Assembly: GCA_946965045.2 (NCBI GenBank)
Contig: OX337232.1
Span: 372,001 to 436,000 of the forward strand
Source of the DNA: Epithemia pelagica
Lineage: Eukaryota; Bacillariophyta; Bacillariophyceae; Surirellales; Surirellaceae
Length of the DNA: 64,000 nt
Direction of reading: 5' to 3'
Shown here: piece by piece, positions 11,047 through 21,040 of the stretch
How positions within the stretch are numbered: position 1 is the first letter of the stretch
How the letters are laid out: the number at the start of each line of letters is the position of its first letter
Translations under genes and position numbers: made by a program
Notes under the pieces: model-generated
What the model saw: the letters and a program-made list of their open reading frames with translations, nothing else
Databases searched by the model: none
Told to the model about the DNA's origin: nothing

Positions 11047-11781
11047 ACGGAATCCAATACCAGACGGGAAAACCGTCCACATAATGAAAGTACTTTTATG
11101 AGAGTTTTTGAAAGAAGACCGAAGCTGCCGTGTGGGTGGATACGGACAAGGAATTGGCCGGTGCCGTGGAAATGGGAGTGGGACGGTGCGGTTTGGTGTG
11201 GCTTGTTGGCGGTTGTGGTTTCGTGGCAGTACTACTACTACTAGTATTGGATTTGCCGGGCCGTGGGGGCGTTTGCGGGGATCGTCGAGACGTTTTGTTG
11301 TGGAGCAACTTTTTGAAGATTGGTCGTCTACAGTTTCACCAGAATAGGTTCGAGGAGAGGCAGCGGCAAACGCCATTGGGTTTGTCGTTGGATCACTTAC
11401 ACCATGCTCACCTCAACCACAACAACTGGGTCGTGAACCCTCTCAAGTTGTGGGAGGGCCAGGTTCTCTAGTGCGGAATACCAAGGTCATTTCAATAATA
11501 CTAGAGCGTAGTTTATATTGAGAAAGCCAGTCGTCGTGCTTTTTTTTTTCATTCGAACAGTAGTCGTATTCGTTGGTTGTGATTCTTGTGTGGTGTGGAC
11601 TCGTTGACGACGACACGGACGATTTGAAAACGGTTCGATCGAACACCACCAGCTGCTCCGCTACAATTGTCCAGAGAAGCAATGTATCGTACCAGAAAAG
11701 GATCAAAAGTCGCCGTTGTCGCCGTCCTCTTTTTTTTTGAGTCAAGCCCATTTGTTCTCCCATGGTCTCGACGAAGGACTT
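11047..11781. other. Spacer, no supported gene
   Basis: No convincing coding frame. A plus-strand open stretch (11130-11471) contains a hydrophobic run but has no homologue I recognise and no counterpart in copy B. The final 200 bases are the 3' flank of the minus-strand plastid-type gene. Confidence 0.5.
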
Positions 11782-12309
11782 TTACGTCCGCCAAGGCAAA
11801 GAGCTTCCCTGTTCGGCCGCCGTCTGCTTCTTGAGCCAAGCGACAGCCCCATCATTCAATTCACTTGGGCGGGATAAACTCATCGCAGTCGCGCCTTTCT
11901 TGGCATCAATTAAACCTTGAATTTCAGCCTTCTTCTTTTGGTTGTCTGTGTCGAGCTTCTTGAGCTCCAACTGAAAGATTTCATTAGACGCTTGAACTTT
12001 GTCCATCTTGGCGGAAGCAACAAAAGCAATCACTAATGGCACGACGACAGCAATGGCGTTTGCTGCGTTTGCTTTTTCCATTGCAATCTTGTTAGACTTT
12101 TGGACTGCCTCGACCTTGGCGACTTGGAGTTCTTTAGTGTTCATGTCAGACGGCTTTTTCGAACTTGCACGACACAAGGTCGTGTGAAAATTCTGGTTAA
12201 TAAAAGGACGGGTCGGCAGGAATGCCACCGTCGCCTTTGCACTAAGAGACAGCGCCAACAGCAAAGTTCCCAACAGGGAAAGAAACAGAGAATGCCATTT
12301 GCTTGTCAT
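11782..12309 (-). CDS. Small plastid-targeted-type protein, paralogue 1
   Basis: A 175-residue protein of unknown function. The N-terminus from the ATG at 12309 is a signal peptide (hydrophobic core LFLSLLGTLLLALSL) followed by SAKATVAFLPTRPF, which fits the A/F cleavage context and basic transit region of heterokont plastid preproteins. The mature part has one hydrophobic span (IAVVVPLVIAFVASA) and a charged, probably coiled-coil region (FQLELKKLDTDNQKKK), and ends DGAVAWLKKQTAAEQG. An upstream in-frame ATG at 12423 would add 38 residues and hide the signal peptide; the two paralogues support the downstream start. Paralogues lie at 15857-16423 and 47713-48378. It is divergent from the Xaa-Pro aminopeptidase pseudogene, and the duplication joint falls at about 12421. 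Confidence 0.75.
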   Translation of the reverse strand: MTSKWHSLFLSLLGTLLLALSLSAKATVAFLPTRPFINQNFHTTLCRASSKKPSDMNTKELQVAKVEAVQKSNKIAMEKANAANAIAVVVPLVIAFVASAKMDKVQASNEIFQLELKKLDTDNQKKKAEIQGLIDAKKGATAMSLSRPSELNDGAVAWLKKQTAAEQGSSLPWRT

Positions 12310-12816
12310 CTTGCTAAAGAGGGGACACAAACAATTCACTTTATCAGAAACTCTTCCGGAATTTGCACGGCTATTCTTGGCAACAAACGTTTTAATCTCA
12401 AGAAATGGCGACAACGAAGACATTCTTTCGATCTACAGAGACTGATAGCTGGGGTAAATGGTTCCCGTTCAAGTCCATTCTTACAAAAATGGATTGGTTG
12501 CTGATAACTCACAACATGACAACTAATATCACACTTCAGCCATATATAGAAGGCTAGAGATTGCAAACCATCTTTTGGAAGGTGCGTGGCCATGACACAT
12601 CAGAATCCGATGGCAAAACAAAAAACAGAGGCGATATCAAAAACAAACCTTTTTTTCGTAGCAACTAGCAACAAAACTAGATCTTGTCTCTCACTGCGAC
12701 AACAAGAAAGGGTTGAAGAGTGTGTGGACTGCGCTCAAGTTTGAAAGAGTATGCAACAAGCAACAAGCAACAACAACAAGGCTTTGTGTGGTGGTGATAT
12801 CGAATTCGAAAGGGCC
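12310..12816. other. Divergent spacer upstream of the XPNPEP pseudogene
   Basis: From about 12421 onward this is the inverted duplicate of 63142-63539, the 5' flank of the intact Xaa-Pro aminopeptidase gene. A TATA-like catatatagaa lies near 12540. It may now serve as promoter for the plastid-type gene on the minus strand. No coding frame is supported. Confidence 0.6.
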
Positions 12817-14678
12817 ATGGTGGTGGTGACGGCACGATCGTCCTTGTTGTGTTCCTACCTTTCTCGTTGTCGTTGTCCACTCTCGATTCTGGGTGTGTCC
12901 ACTCCACAGCAGTGGCTGTTTCCCTTCGCAATTGTTCGCAACAAGAACAACAAGACTTGCAGCAACAGCACCAGGAGTCCGTCTTCTTCTCGAGAACGAC
13001 CGTATTCTTCGTCTTCTTCCACAGTGGTGCATCGTCGTCGGAGTGGTCGAGGCAGCATCAAACGGTCCAGTCTGGTATCCGCGGTAGCCTTGTGGTATTG
13101 GTGTTGGACCTCGTGTGCCATTCGTCCCGTGCAGTGTTGGGCTTCCAGTCCTCTTTCTGTCTCTTTTTGGAGTCGTACCGCGTTGGTTCGACTCCAGCAT
13201 TCTCGCATTGCTCGGCTTCGAGGAGGAGGTAGTAGTGCCGGAGCCAATTGTCTTCCAAGCCTTACAACAACGCGTCTAGCATCTACCACCACGAATCCTA
13301 CAACAACAACAACAACGACCATATCCCCTCCCAGCATCATGTCGTCCTCCTCGGCGGCGGAGAAATTGGCCGCCTTGCGAGCGCAACTGCAAACGCACCA
13401 CATGGATGTCTACCTGGTTCCCAGTGATGATCCACATTTGTCGGGTACGTAATAGAGTCTTGGTTGTCTTGTTTGTGTGTGTGTAATTCTCTCCACGAGA
13501 GAAATCTTGGTGGTGGTCTCGGTATTGGAATGAGGCTGGATTGAATTTGGATGCGAGTGCTTGGGTCTTGCAAAAACAAGGTTTGCCGACCACCTTGACC
13601 ATTCCGCAATGGTTGGCCCAACAGGCCGCCTTGTATTATAGAAGCCATGGCATGGCCTTGCGGATTGGTATAGATCCCTACGTTCACACTGCCTCCTTTC
13701 CCAGTGATTTGCAAGCCGCCTTGAAGGAGGCCCAACAGGGCCCGGAACCACCACCCAAACAGGACGACGACCAGGATGACGACGATGCCTTTATTGGAGA
13801 ATTGGTCACCTTGTCCAGTGACGACCTTGTCCAGTGACGATCTGGATAAACCGCACCTTAGTTTGGTCGATGTCATTTGGAAGGATCGTCCCACCTTGCT
13901 GTTGTCGCCCTTTCGGGTTCATGCCTTGGAACATGCCGGTGTCTCCTGGCAGGAAAAGGTGGCTCGCGTCCGACACGCCATGGCCCAAGGTGGCAATTCC
14001 AAGACACAGAAATCATCGTCCACTCCACATCCTTGTACCTTGGCCGTGTTTGGGACACTGGACGATGTTGCCTATTTACTCAATGTCCATGCGACTGGAG
14101 ATAACGATACGGACGTGCGTGTGAAAGAAAAGGACAGAAAGAGAGAGAGAGAACGAAAGAGACTTGGACTGCGTTTGAGGGAAATTCATCTCACGAAAAT
14201 GAGTACTGTTTCTTTTTGATTCCCTCTTCTTTTTGTTGTTTCCTTATGGACTCGTGAATGAATGAAACGCTCGTTTTGGTTTCTTTGTTTGTTGGGTGGA
14301 CGTGTGTTTCTGGAATCAATCTTGGATTCGTCGTTTGGGTAACACCCTACACAAACATACAGTTGTCCGGTGGACATTGCCTATGCGACCATCTCGAACG
14401 ATCAAGTGTGTTTGTATTGCGATTCAGCCAAAGTGATGGATCCGGCCATTCAAGAGCATTTGCAAGATGTGACGGTCCGACCCTACCATGCCATTGTGCC
14501 CGATATCCTGGCGCATTGTGCCGCCGACGAGACGAATCATTGCGTCTGGTTCGGTCCGAAACGATCCAATTTTGCCATTCGTCAAGCCATTCGCACGGCA
14601 CGACTGATGGATTACAAGAATCGGGCCGAATTGCAAGGCGTGCGCACATTGTGGATGGAGCCGCCATGGCCGAATTCA
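12817..14678 (+). pseudogene. Xaa-Pro aminopeptidase pseudogene (inverted duplicate)
   Basis: A broken copy of the gene at 59987-63141. Exon 1 (12817-about 13445) is intact through VPSDDPHLS. The rest of intron 1 and the 5' part of exon 2 are deleted, so sequence jumps at about 13519 from intron into RYWNEAGLNLDAS. A frameshift occurs at about 13830 after LVTLSSDDL. The exon 2 donor is lost (the functional gene has acgtaagt; here the bases read acggacgtgcgt). Exon 3 resumes near 14362 (VDIAYATISNDQVCLYC) and is cut at about 14678 after VDGAAMAEF, before any metal ligand. The product cannot be an active peptidase. Confidence 0.92.
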
Positions 14679-15044
14679 ATTTGTGTGACTTGTTTCGGTC
14701 GTCGGTGAATGGTCGTAGTATGACGCGAACACATTGATCTACTATGCTTCCAACAAATCCTCTTTTGAGACTAGGTCCGATAGCGGTGGAGATTACCATT
14801 AGAATTTCCCACGGCGCGGGAGTATTCCGACAATATGAATAGTTAAACATGTTTAAAGCGAGCAAAACAGAATTGAGAAACACGAAGCAGAAAGAAACAA
14901 TCCAGCACCAAATTGAGTGCCGCGGCACCCCTCTGGTCGATGGTCCACTGGCGAGTCGATCAAGACGACCGCAGTGCTAGGATCTGTCTCCGTAGTATTC
15001 GTTTCTTGGGACACAAGCGAAGCAGTCGGAAGGTTGGGTCCATT
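14679..15044. other. Spacer after the XPNPEP pseudogene
   Basis: No gene or repeat recognised. It marks the right breakpoint of the inverted duplicate. Confidence 0.4.
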
Positions 15045-15555
15045 CCTTCATGTCACGTTGAATGGGTGTGGTTGTGAGGACATCATCATTGGAACAAATG
15101 GGTCGAAAAGTGTCCAATTGTGTTCAATCAGACGGCGGGTTTGATGGGAAATACGGTCGCGGTTGCTCATGATTGTTGTTCCCCAACGACCAGACAATGA
15201 CAGAGGACACCCAGTTTGACTTGTGGTGGTACTAGAAGCATTCGTGTTTTCACGCTTGTTGTTGTTGTTCTTGTGGTCGTCGTTGTAATTTGCTGGTTCG
15301 TGGTAGGAATCTTGGTACAAGGCCACTTTGAAAAGCGTCCTCGTTGTATAGTACTCCGTGGGCGTGCGTAGGCGTATTCATGCCCGTATCGTGATGGTCG
15401 TCGTCCGTGGTTGGTTCCGTTTTGACTGGTGGTGATGGGTCTTGATAATGCACTTGTACCTGCAAGTTTCCATAGGTCTCGGCCTGGACTCGGTATAGTG
15501 GACCAGGTCGGCCTGTGGATGTTGACAAATCAGTTCGATCAGCAAGCGATCCCAC
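15045..15555 (-). pseudogene. Fragment of an unrecognised gene
   Basis: Two overlapping minus-strand open stretches look coding in composition: one from 15555 (TGRPGPLYRVQAETYG, then PPVKTEPTTDDDHH), the other ending at 15048 (TSQTGCPLSLSGRW, RRLIEHNWTLFDPF). They join only with a frame change near 15340. There is no family match. Upstream on the same strand, about 15560-15740, a further stretch (EWDLTSTLLRQQQAQ) is shared with copy B. I read this as the 3' remnant of a Gln/Asn-rich gene. Confidence 0.3.
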
Positions 15556-15559
15556 AATT

Positions 15560-15856
15560 AGAACCAGCCAACCATGCTCACAGTGATCAATTCATGATGG
15601 TGCTGTTGCCCCCCTGGTTGTGCTTGTTGTTGCCGCAACAAGGTGGATGTCAGGTCCCATTCACACGATACTGGGAAGAGATTGCCATTCGCTTCTTCTT
15701 GTGCACCCAACAAAGTCCTGTGCTTCAGTTCTTTGTACTAATCGTTATATCTCTTCTATTTTATTCAGTTGGAGGCCAAAAAATCTATTCGCATAATTTC
15801 CCGTCGGATCGTCCCAAAAACCCCATTTGTTCTGCCATGGTCTCGACGTAGGACTT
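15560..15856. other. Segment where copy A and copy B alignment resumes
   Basis: From about 15571 the sequence matches copy B from about 47434 almost base for base, after about 4.5 kb present only in A. It includes the 3' flank of the minus-strand plastid-type gene. No complete gene. Confidence 0.6.
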
Positions 15857-16423
15857 TTACGTCAGCCAAGGCAAAGAGCTTCCCTGTTCGGCCGCCGTCT
15901 GCTTCTTGAGCCAAGCTACAGCCCCGTCATTCAATTCACTTGGGCGGGATAAACTCATCGCAGTCGCGCCTTTCTTTGCATCAATTAAACCTTGAATTTC
16001 ACCCTTCTTCTTTTGGTTGTCTGTGTCGAGCTTCTTGAGCTCCAACTGAAAGATTTGGTCTTCCTTGCGCATAGCATCCATCTTAATGTTTGCCATATAT
16101 GCAATGCCCAAAGGTACAACTGCAGAAATTGCAACAGAAATCGCAGCAATCGTATTTGCCGTGCCAGCAATAGTATTTGCAGTTTCAGCTTTGTCAACAG
16201 ACTGTTGGGCTGCCTCGACATTTGCCACTTGGAGCTCTTCGGCGTTCATCTCGGACGGCTGTTTCGGTTCTTTGTCATCGGAGTTCGTGCTAGAAAGACA
16301 CAAGTTTTTGTAAGAAATCTGGGCCCTCAAAGGACGGGTCGGCGAGAATGCCACCGTCGCTTTTACAGAAAGAAGCACGGCAATCAGCAAGCTTCCCAAC
16401 AAGCAACACCATTTGTCTCTCAT
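15857..16423 (-). CDS. Small plastid-targeted-type protein, paralogue 2
   Basis: A 188-residue protein from the ATG at 16423. Signal peptide core CCLLGSLLIAVLLSV is followed by KATVAFSPTRPLRAQ, a plastid-type bipartite leader. The mature part carries a small repeat (ETANTIAGTANTIAAI), a hydrophobic span (AVVPLGIAYMA) and a charged coil (MDAMRKEDQIFQLELKK). Its last 80 or so residues are almost identical at DNA level to paralogue 1 (11782-12309) rather than to its positional counterpart in copy B (47713-48378), which suggests conversion of the 3' end by paralogue 1. Function unknown; plastid location is inferred from the leader. Confidence 0.75.
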   Translation of the reverse strand: MRDKWCCLLGSLLIAVLLSVKATVAFSPTRPLRAQISYKNLCLSSTNSDDKEPKQPSEMNAEELQVANVEAAQQSVDKAETANTIAGTANTIAAISVAISAVVPLGIAYMANIKMDAMRKEDQIFQLELKKLDTDNQKKKGEIQGLIDAKKGATAMSLSRPSELNDGAVAWLKKQTAAEQGSSLPWLT

Positions 16424-16974
16424 TTTGCTAAAGAAGGGACACAAACAATTCAATTGATCAGAATTTTTTTTTTAATTTGCACCGCTATTCTTGGCGACAG
16501 ACGTTAATCTCAAGAAATGGCGACAACAATGGTGGGTTGAAAGAGAGAAGAGAGACTCAGAGCTCAGAGGATTGTCGGTGGAAATCGCCACGTCAGTGTG
16601 TTCGAGCTGAACAACTCGTATTTTTGCGCGACCAAGAACTAGTCGAGATAAGCCCCTTTCTGGGAGGCACACTTCCTATTGGTTGGAGAGATTGGAGATG
16701 GTCTGACTCAGCGTCAGGTTTGAGGGAAGGTAGGTGGTGGGGGTGCTAGTGGTAGGAGGTAGGTCAAATTGTCCCCGTGGGAATGATCCCATCTACCTCC
16801 CTGGTCCCCGTCTATAAAAATCGTGACAGGAACCGGTCTAATAGGTTTACGGTTTACATGCGTGTGAAGTGTCTCCTGTCCCCGTGGGAGTACCGACTGC
16901 CAGGTTAGATAGACTCCCATGTATTCCCGTGCACGGGAATAGGTCACGATATTGTCTAGGAGTACTTCTATCAG
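16424..16974. other. Spacer between plastid-type gene and GST-like fragment
   Basis: Shared with copy B (48379-49013), where a 75-bp insertion is present. No exon encoding the missing thioredoxin-fold start of the GST-like protein was found. Confidence 0.5.
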
Positions 16975-17567
16975 CATTCCCTATCAAGAAGATTTGTACA
17001 AATACAACGATTCTGTATGGGGTGTCGAAAAGAAACGACTGGTCGAGTCTGGTGAAAATCCCTGTGGGACAGTTCCAGTTGCCTATACAGAGGATGGCCA
17101 TCATTTGAGCCAGCACATTGCCATGGCTCGGTACTTTGCCCGTATCAACCAGTTGGATTCGGGAGATGCCTGGAAGGATTACGCCCAAGATGTCATTGCC
17201 GATGAATATCAGGGATTCCGCAATATCTGGGTCGAAAAGTCTTTTGCAAGCGCGGAGGAGCAAAAGGCGGAATATGTCTCCAAGACTGTACCCGAGCTAT
17301 TGACCAAGTTTGAGGCCCTGTACAAAAAATACAAGACGACGGACAAGGATCAAGGATCAAGCATATTTGAGCACCAGTCCATCTGGTTCTGCCTTGTGGG
17401 GAGATACAGCCATGTTTAGCATTTTGTACGATCACATTCAATTGGGTCACTTTACGGAAGAAACGTTAACGTCCTCGTACCCGCACTTATCCGCCTTGAA
17501 CAAAACATTCATGGCCATTCCAGCTGTCGCAGAATGGATCCAACGCAAAACACCATCTACAAACTAA
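16975..17567 (+). pseudogene. Glutathione S-transferase-like gene fragment, copy A, frameshifted
   Basis: The frame reads like a sigma/mu-type GST from mid N-domain: GTVPVAYTEDGHHLSQHIAMARY (the glutathione-site region with Ser before HIAMARY), then a helical C-domain. There is no ATG; the segment follows an AG (cttctatcag) at 16974 and so resembles an internal exon whose 5' partner is missing. Relative to copy B a 7-nt direct repeat (ggatcaa) near 17353 shifts the frame; the end (LSTSPSGS to AVAEWIQRK) continues in another frame to the TAA at 17565. Dead in this copy. Confidence 0.8.
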
Positions 17568-18163
17568 GATGAAATGTTTATAGAGAGAATAAATAATGAA
17601 TCGTCTGATTCATTGTTGAAATAAACAAATAAAATAACATTACTGAGACTGTTTCGAGGGCGTAGGAGTCGAGAGATTATCCAATGGCCCTATGTAGTAG
17701 TCTTGAGAGTGAATATCAGTGCCGTCACATATTCGTTGTTGGCATCCAAATGCGGACTCCATCATATATATTTCATGCAAGCTACTACCAAAGTTCGAAC
17801 TCCCAACCACAACATACAATGGATCGAGGGAGGTTGGATTGGGTTGGAACCCCAAATCGAATCCCTCGTAGCTTTCTGTAGTATAGTTTTAAACCAAACC
17901 AATGGGGATTTCTACGGTCTTTATAACGATTCGTTCTTGTAGAATCCATTGGGACTCGTTCGGTACGCCATGGCATTGTGAAATGGCAACACACTCGGTT
18001 CATGCCTCGGGTCCGTTGTGTGCGCATGTATCACATTTCATGTTTGACGTGTGTGTGCCACGAACACCCTCCTCCTCAATGGAAGGCACCATTGGCTGGC
18101 ACACTGGTTGTTCTTGTTATTCTTGTTCGTGTTGTTCGTCGACCCTTGTGATTGTGGTTGGAA
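17568..18163. other. Right edge of copy A
   Basis: Alignment with copy B (49600-49910) fades out at about 17830, which I take as the right boundary of the segmental duplication. No gene is supported. Confidence 0.5.
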
Positions 18164-18907
18164 CTATCCTCCGAATCGGGGATCATTGTTGTTGTCGGGT
18201 GTGTAGGTAATGCCCTGTTCGGCCATGACTTGTTCGAGCCGACCTTGAATGGCTTGTGCTTCCGCCGTATTCCCCAAGGCGACTTGACGTTTCAATTCCA
18301 ATTTCAATTCTTGCAGCGTTTGGAGTGTGGCCTCCAACTCTTGGTCGTCGTCTTGTTGTTGTTGTTGTTGTTGTTGTTGTTGCCCCGCCACTTCGACAAA
18401 GTCGAGTTGGGGCAATTTCAACCAGGGCAAGGGATCTTGTTGCACGGCCCGATCCTGGTCGTCCAACAGTGGCCGAAATGCGGAATTGGAATAGCCACGA
18501 CCATCTTGCAAAAAGGCTCCCAATCCTTGATCGCCCTCCAATTGTTTGTTAATGAGACCTTGGGCCGTACTGCCAATCGCCAATGCCAAGACTACCAGGA
18601 ACCACGGAGAGATGCTGTCCAGGGTAATGATTGGATCCATGGAAGACGAAGAAGCATCGTCCAATAGATTGCGAGCCACACGAAACGAGTTTTTTCGGAA
18701 AGAGGCCGAATGGCAACAAAAAAAAGAAACAGGGGGTCGACGACGGGTTGATGTGGTTGTGGAGCCAACGGCGGTTCCTCGTGTGGAAGAAGGAACGACG
18801 ACCGGGACGGAAAACGCGTGGACCGAGGCACCCGCCAACAAGCGCCAAAAGACGCCGACGCCGAGAAATGATGACACCATGACCAACGGGTTGGCAAGAC
18901 GACGCAT
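18164..18907 (-). CDS. Plastid-targeted-type single-span membrane protein
   Basis: A 247-residue protein from the ATG at 18907. A signal-anchor-like stretch (LVMVSSFLGVGVFWRLLA) leads to GASVHAFSVPVVVP, a typical heterokont plastid leader with the A/F context, then a basic Ser/Thr transit-like region. One further hydrophobic helix (PWFLVVLALAIGSTAQ, about residues 102-117) is followed by a soluble tail with a run of ten Gln and a coiled-coil-like segment (LQTLQELKLELKRQ). I do not recognise the family; a thylakoid or envelope location is inference from the leader and helix. It is single-copy in the window. Confidence 0.72.
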   Translation of the reverse strand: MRRLANPLVMVSSFLGVGVFWRLLAGASVHAFSVPVVVPSSTRGTAVGSTTTSTRRRPPVSFFCCHSASFRKNSFRVARNLLDDASSSSMDPIITLDSISPWFLVVLALAIGSTAQGLINKQLEGDQGLGAFLQDGRGYSNSAFRPLLDDQDRAVQQDPLPWLKLPQLDFVEVAGQQQQQQQQQQDDDQELEATLQTLQELKLELKRQVALGNTAEAQAIQGRLEQVMAEQGITYTPDNNNDPRFGG

Positions 18908-19443
18908 GGTTGGAAAGTTTCTGTGTTTGCCAGTTCTATCGTACGCCTCTCTCTTATAGGCACCACAACGCTGATGGCAAGTGCGTGCTCTTCACGATAC
19001 ATACGGATAGTTTCTTAGTCTCGCTAGGAAGGAACGCCGCCATGGTGGACTTCAACCCAAGATCCAACGATTGGGTGTGTTCACGAACGGGACCAGGAGC
19101 AAAGCTTCAAGCGTCCGGTTTAAGATACAAATGTAATTCTTATTATTCGGAGGCCGCTTCTGACCGCTCAAAGAGTATGCAATAGCTTTTCAGTCGCGCG
19201 AAACCAATGGTACTTTCAGTTCTACAGTGCTATGTTTTGTACTAGTCGATGCTACTCAAACGAATGATCGGTCTCGACGTCAGGCATTACGTACAACAGC
19301 GTCCTCTCCGGAACACGAATGAGAATTGCGCAGTTGGATGATCCCAGCAGGTGATGGCCCGTGACACGAATCCATCAACCCAACGAAATTCGAGTTGTCG
19401 GCGAAGTGCGAAGAGAGACATGTCTTCTCTTCGGTGGGAAAGT
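18908..19443. other. Spacer between plastid-type gene and Harbinger element
   Basis: Presumed promoter of the minus-strand gene at its left end. No other feature recognised. Confidence 0.4.
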
Positions 19444-19459
19444 GGGTGCTTACTGAAAC
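19444..19459 (+). repeat. Harbinger left terminal inverted repeat
   Basis: gggtgcttactgaaac, preceded by the agt target-site duplication; exact inverse of 22154-22169. Confidence 0.88.
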
Positions 19460-19702
19460 TAAGTACAGGACCTAACATAACGACAACATAACCAATAAGT
19501 TTTAGTTTAAGCCTGTTGGACGCACTGAAACCAAAATTGAAATTTCACCTACTCAAACACAACGCAATGGCACTTCGTCAAAATGATTTATATAGACTTA
19601 GGAACTGGATATAGGATATAAACGCGAGCACCGCTTTCCCCCCGAAGAGTTCTTTTTCTTCCCTCCAACCCTCCCTCTGCCGTGTAACCGCAAAGAAGAA
19701 CG

Positions 19703-20875
19703 ATGTTTGAAGATGCGGTTCTGCTACTGCTCCTTGAGGAGCTTGGTGATGAGGAAGACGTAGTTGAATGGCAGGATGACAATGCGTTCCTAGGACGTGC
19801 TGTCATTCGTAGGGGAGCGTTGATGATCCCAAGAAAATCTGCATTTATGCATCTGTATAGGTCGATGCAGGATGACGCTCTCATCACCCTGTGTGGTCTC
19901 GACCATAGAGCTTTTCACCTGTTATTAGGCCTGTTCCGCCCAATGTTTGATGCGTATACTCCATATCCACAGTCGCACACTAACCCAGGCCACATGCGAC
20001 GTCTATCAGGGAAGCCAGGAGGGCGACCAAGGATGATCAATGCTGTTATGGGCCTTGGTTTGGTGTTGGCATGGACGCGTACTAGAGGATCACTTAAAGT
20101 CTTGCAGTTGATATTCGGCCTCACAGCCAACCCATTGTCCGTGTGGTTGCGATTTGGTAGGAGGATTTTGGTCAAGGTGCTCGCAGGCCACCCCGATGCT
20201 CGTGTTGAGCTTCCCTCTCCACAAGAAGTAACTCGCTTCAAACAACTCATCCGCAACAAGTATCCAAATCTTGTCAATATCTGGGCGGCTATGGATGGAC
20301 TAAAACTCCTTGTGGCCGCAAACGAAGCGGTACAGAATATGTTCTACAATGGGTGGACTCATGATCATTATGTGTCTAACCTTTTCGTGTTTTCGCCAGA
20401 TGGCCTGATCCGGGCCTGTCTCTTAAATGCGCCCGGATCATGGCATGATTCAACTCTGGCATCGGTATCATCTATCTACGACAAACTAGATGAAATCAAC
20501 GACCGGGAGAGGACCCATGGTGGTGCACGAGTGGTGGTTGATTCAGCTTTTGGACGGGAAAGTCGACCGTCACTCCTCAAATCACACCAGACAAACTTTG
20601 ACCAAGATGGCAATGTCCGAATGAATCAGAACATTTATCGCGCGGCAACATCAGTCCGTCAATTGTCTGAATGGGGAATGAGGGGCCTTCAAGCCTCATT
20701 CCCCCGCTTGAAAGACAGACTGCCCTATGAAGAAGTTGGTGAACGGCGCATCATCCTCCGTATGATTGTTTTGTTGTATAATTTTCGTGCCTCAACAGTT
20801 GGATTCAACCAGATCCGAACTGTCTACATGCCAGAACTTTGTCAAAATGCTTTGCAAGCAATGAATAACTACTAG
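19703..20875 (+). CDS. Harbinger transposase (DDE_Tnp_4)
   Basis: A 390-residue HARBI1-type nuclease that cuts and joins the element ends. The DDE_Tnp_4 core is visible: first Asp in WAAMDGLKLL, second in NAPGSWHDSTL, a conserved Asp in VVVDSAFG, and Glu in SEWGMRGLQASF. The N-terminal third contains a helix-rich region (LITLCGLDHRAFHLLL, GGRPRMINAVMGLGLVL) typical of the family. The ATG at 19703 is the first in frame. No stops or frameshifts. It is convergent with the Myb-like gene of the same element; in known Harbinger systems that partner is needed for nuclear import and end binding. Confidence 0.93.
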   Translation: MFEDAVLLLLLEELGDEEDVVEWQDDNAFLGRAVIRRGALMIPRKSAFMHLYRSMQDDALITLCGLDHRAFHLLLGLFRPMFDAYTPYPQSHTNPGHMRRLSGKPGGRPRMINAVMGLGLVLAWTRTRGSLKVLQLIFGLTANPLSVWLRFGRRILVKVLAGHPDARVELPSPQEVTRFKQLIRNKYPNLVNIWAAMDGLKLLVAANEAVQNMFYNGWTHDHYVSNLFVFSPDGLIRACLLNAPGSWHDSTLASVSSIYDKLDEINDRERTHGGARVVVDSAFGRESRPSLLKSHQTNFDQDGNVRMNQNIYRAATSVRQLSEWGMRGLQASFPRLKDRLPYEEVGERRIILRMIVLLYNFRASTVGFNQIRTVYMPELCQNALQAMNNY

Positions 20876-20931
20876 TGACTTCCGCATGAACTACTACTAA
20901 TTGTTACGTTGTTCATCGTGTTGTTCATCTT

Positions 20932-21040
20932 TACCGCCCTTTCCAATTACTCCTACCATAGAGGTAGATGTTTACCGCCCTTTCCAATTACTCCTACCAT
21001 AGAGGTAGATGTTTACCGCCCTTTCCAATTACTCCTACTA
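20932..21040. repeat. 41-bp tandem repeat, about 2.7 copies
   Basis: Three head-to-tail copies of a unit beginning taccgccctttccaatt start at 20932, 20973 and 21014; the third is cut short at about 21040. They sit where the two convergent Harbinger genes end. The last copy overlaps the 3' end of the minus-strand Myb-like gene (stop at 21013-21015), so the repeat lies in both 3' ends. Confidence 0.9.

Noticed and set aside
11130-11471. Possible small membrane protein with a hydrophobic run
   Set aside because: No homologue, no copy in B, and it overlaps pseudogene debris.
12855-13403. Minus-strand frame opposite exon 1 of the aminopeptidase copies (also 62555-63103)
   Set aside because: Present in both copies only because the exon is duplicated; there is no independent support and it is antisense to the aminopeptidase N-terminus.
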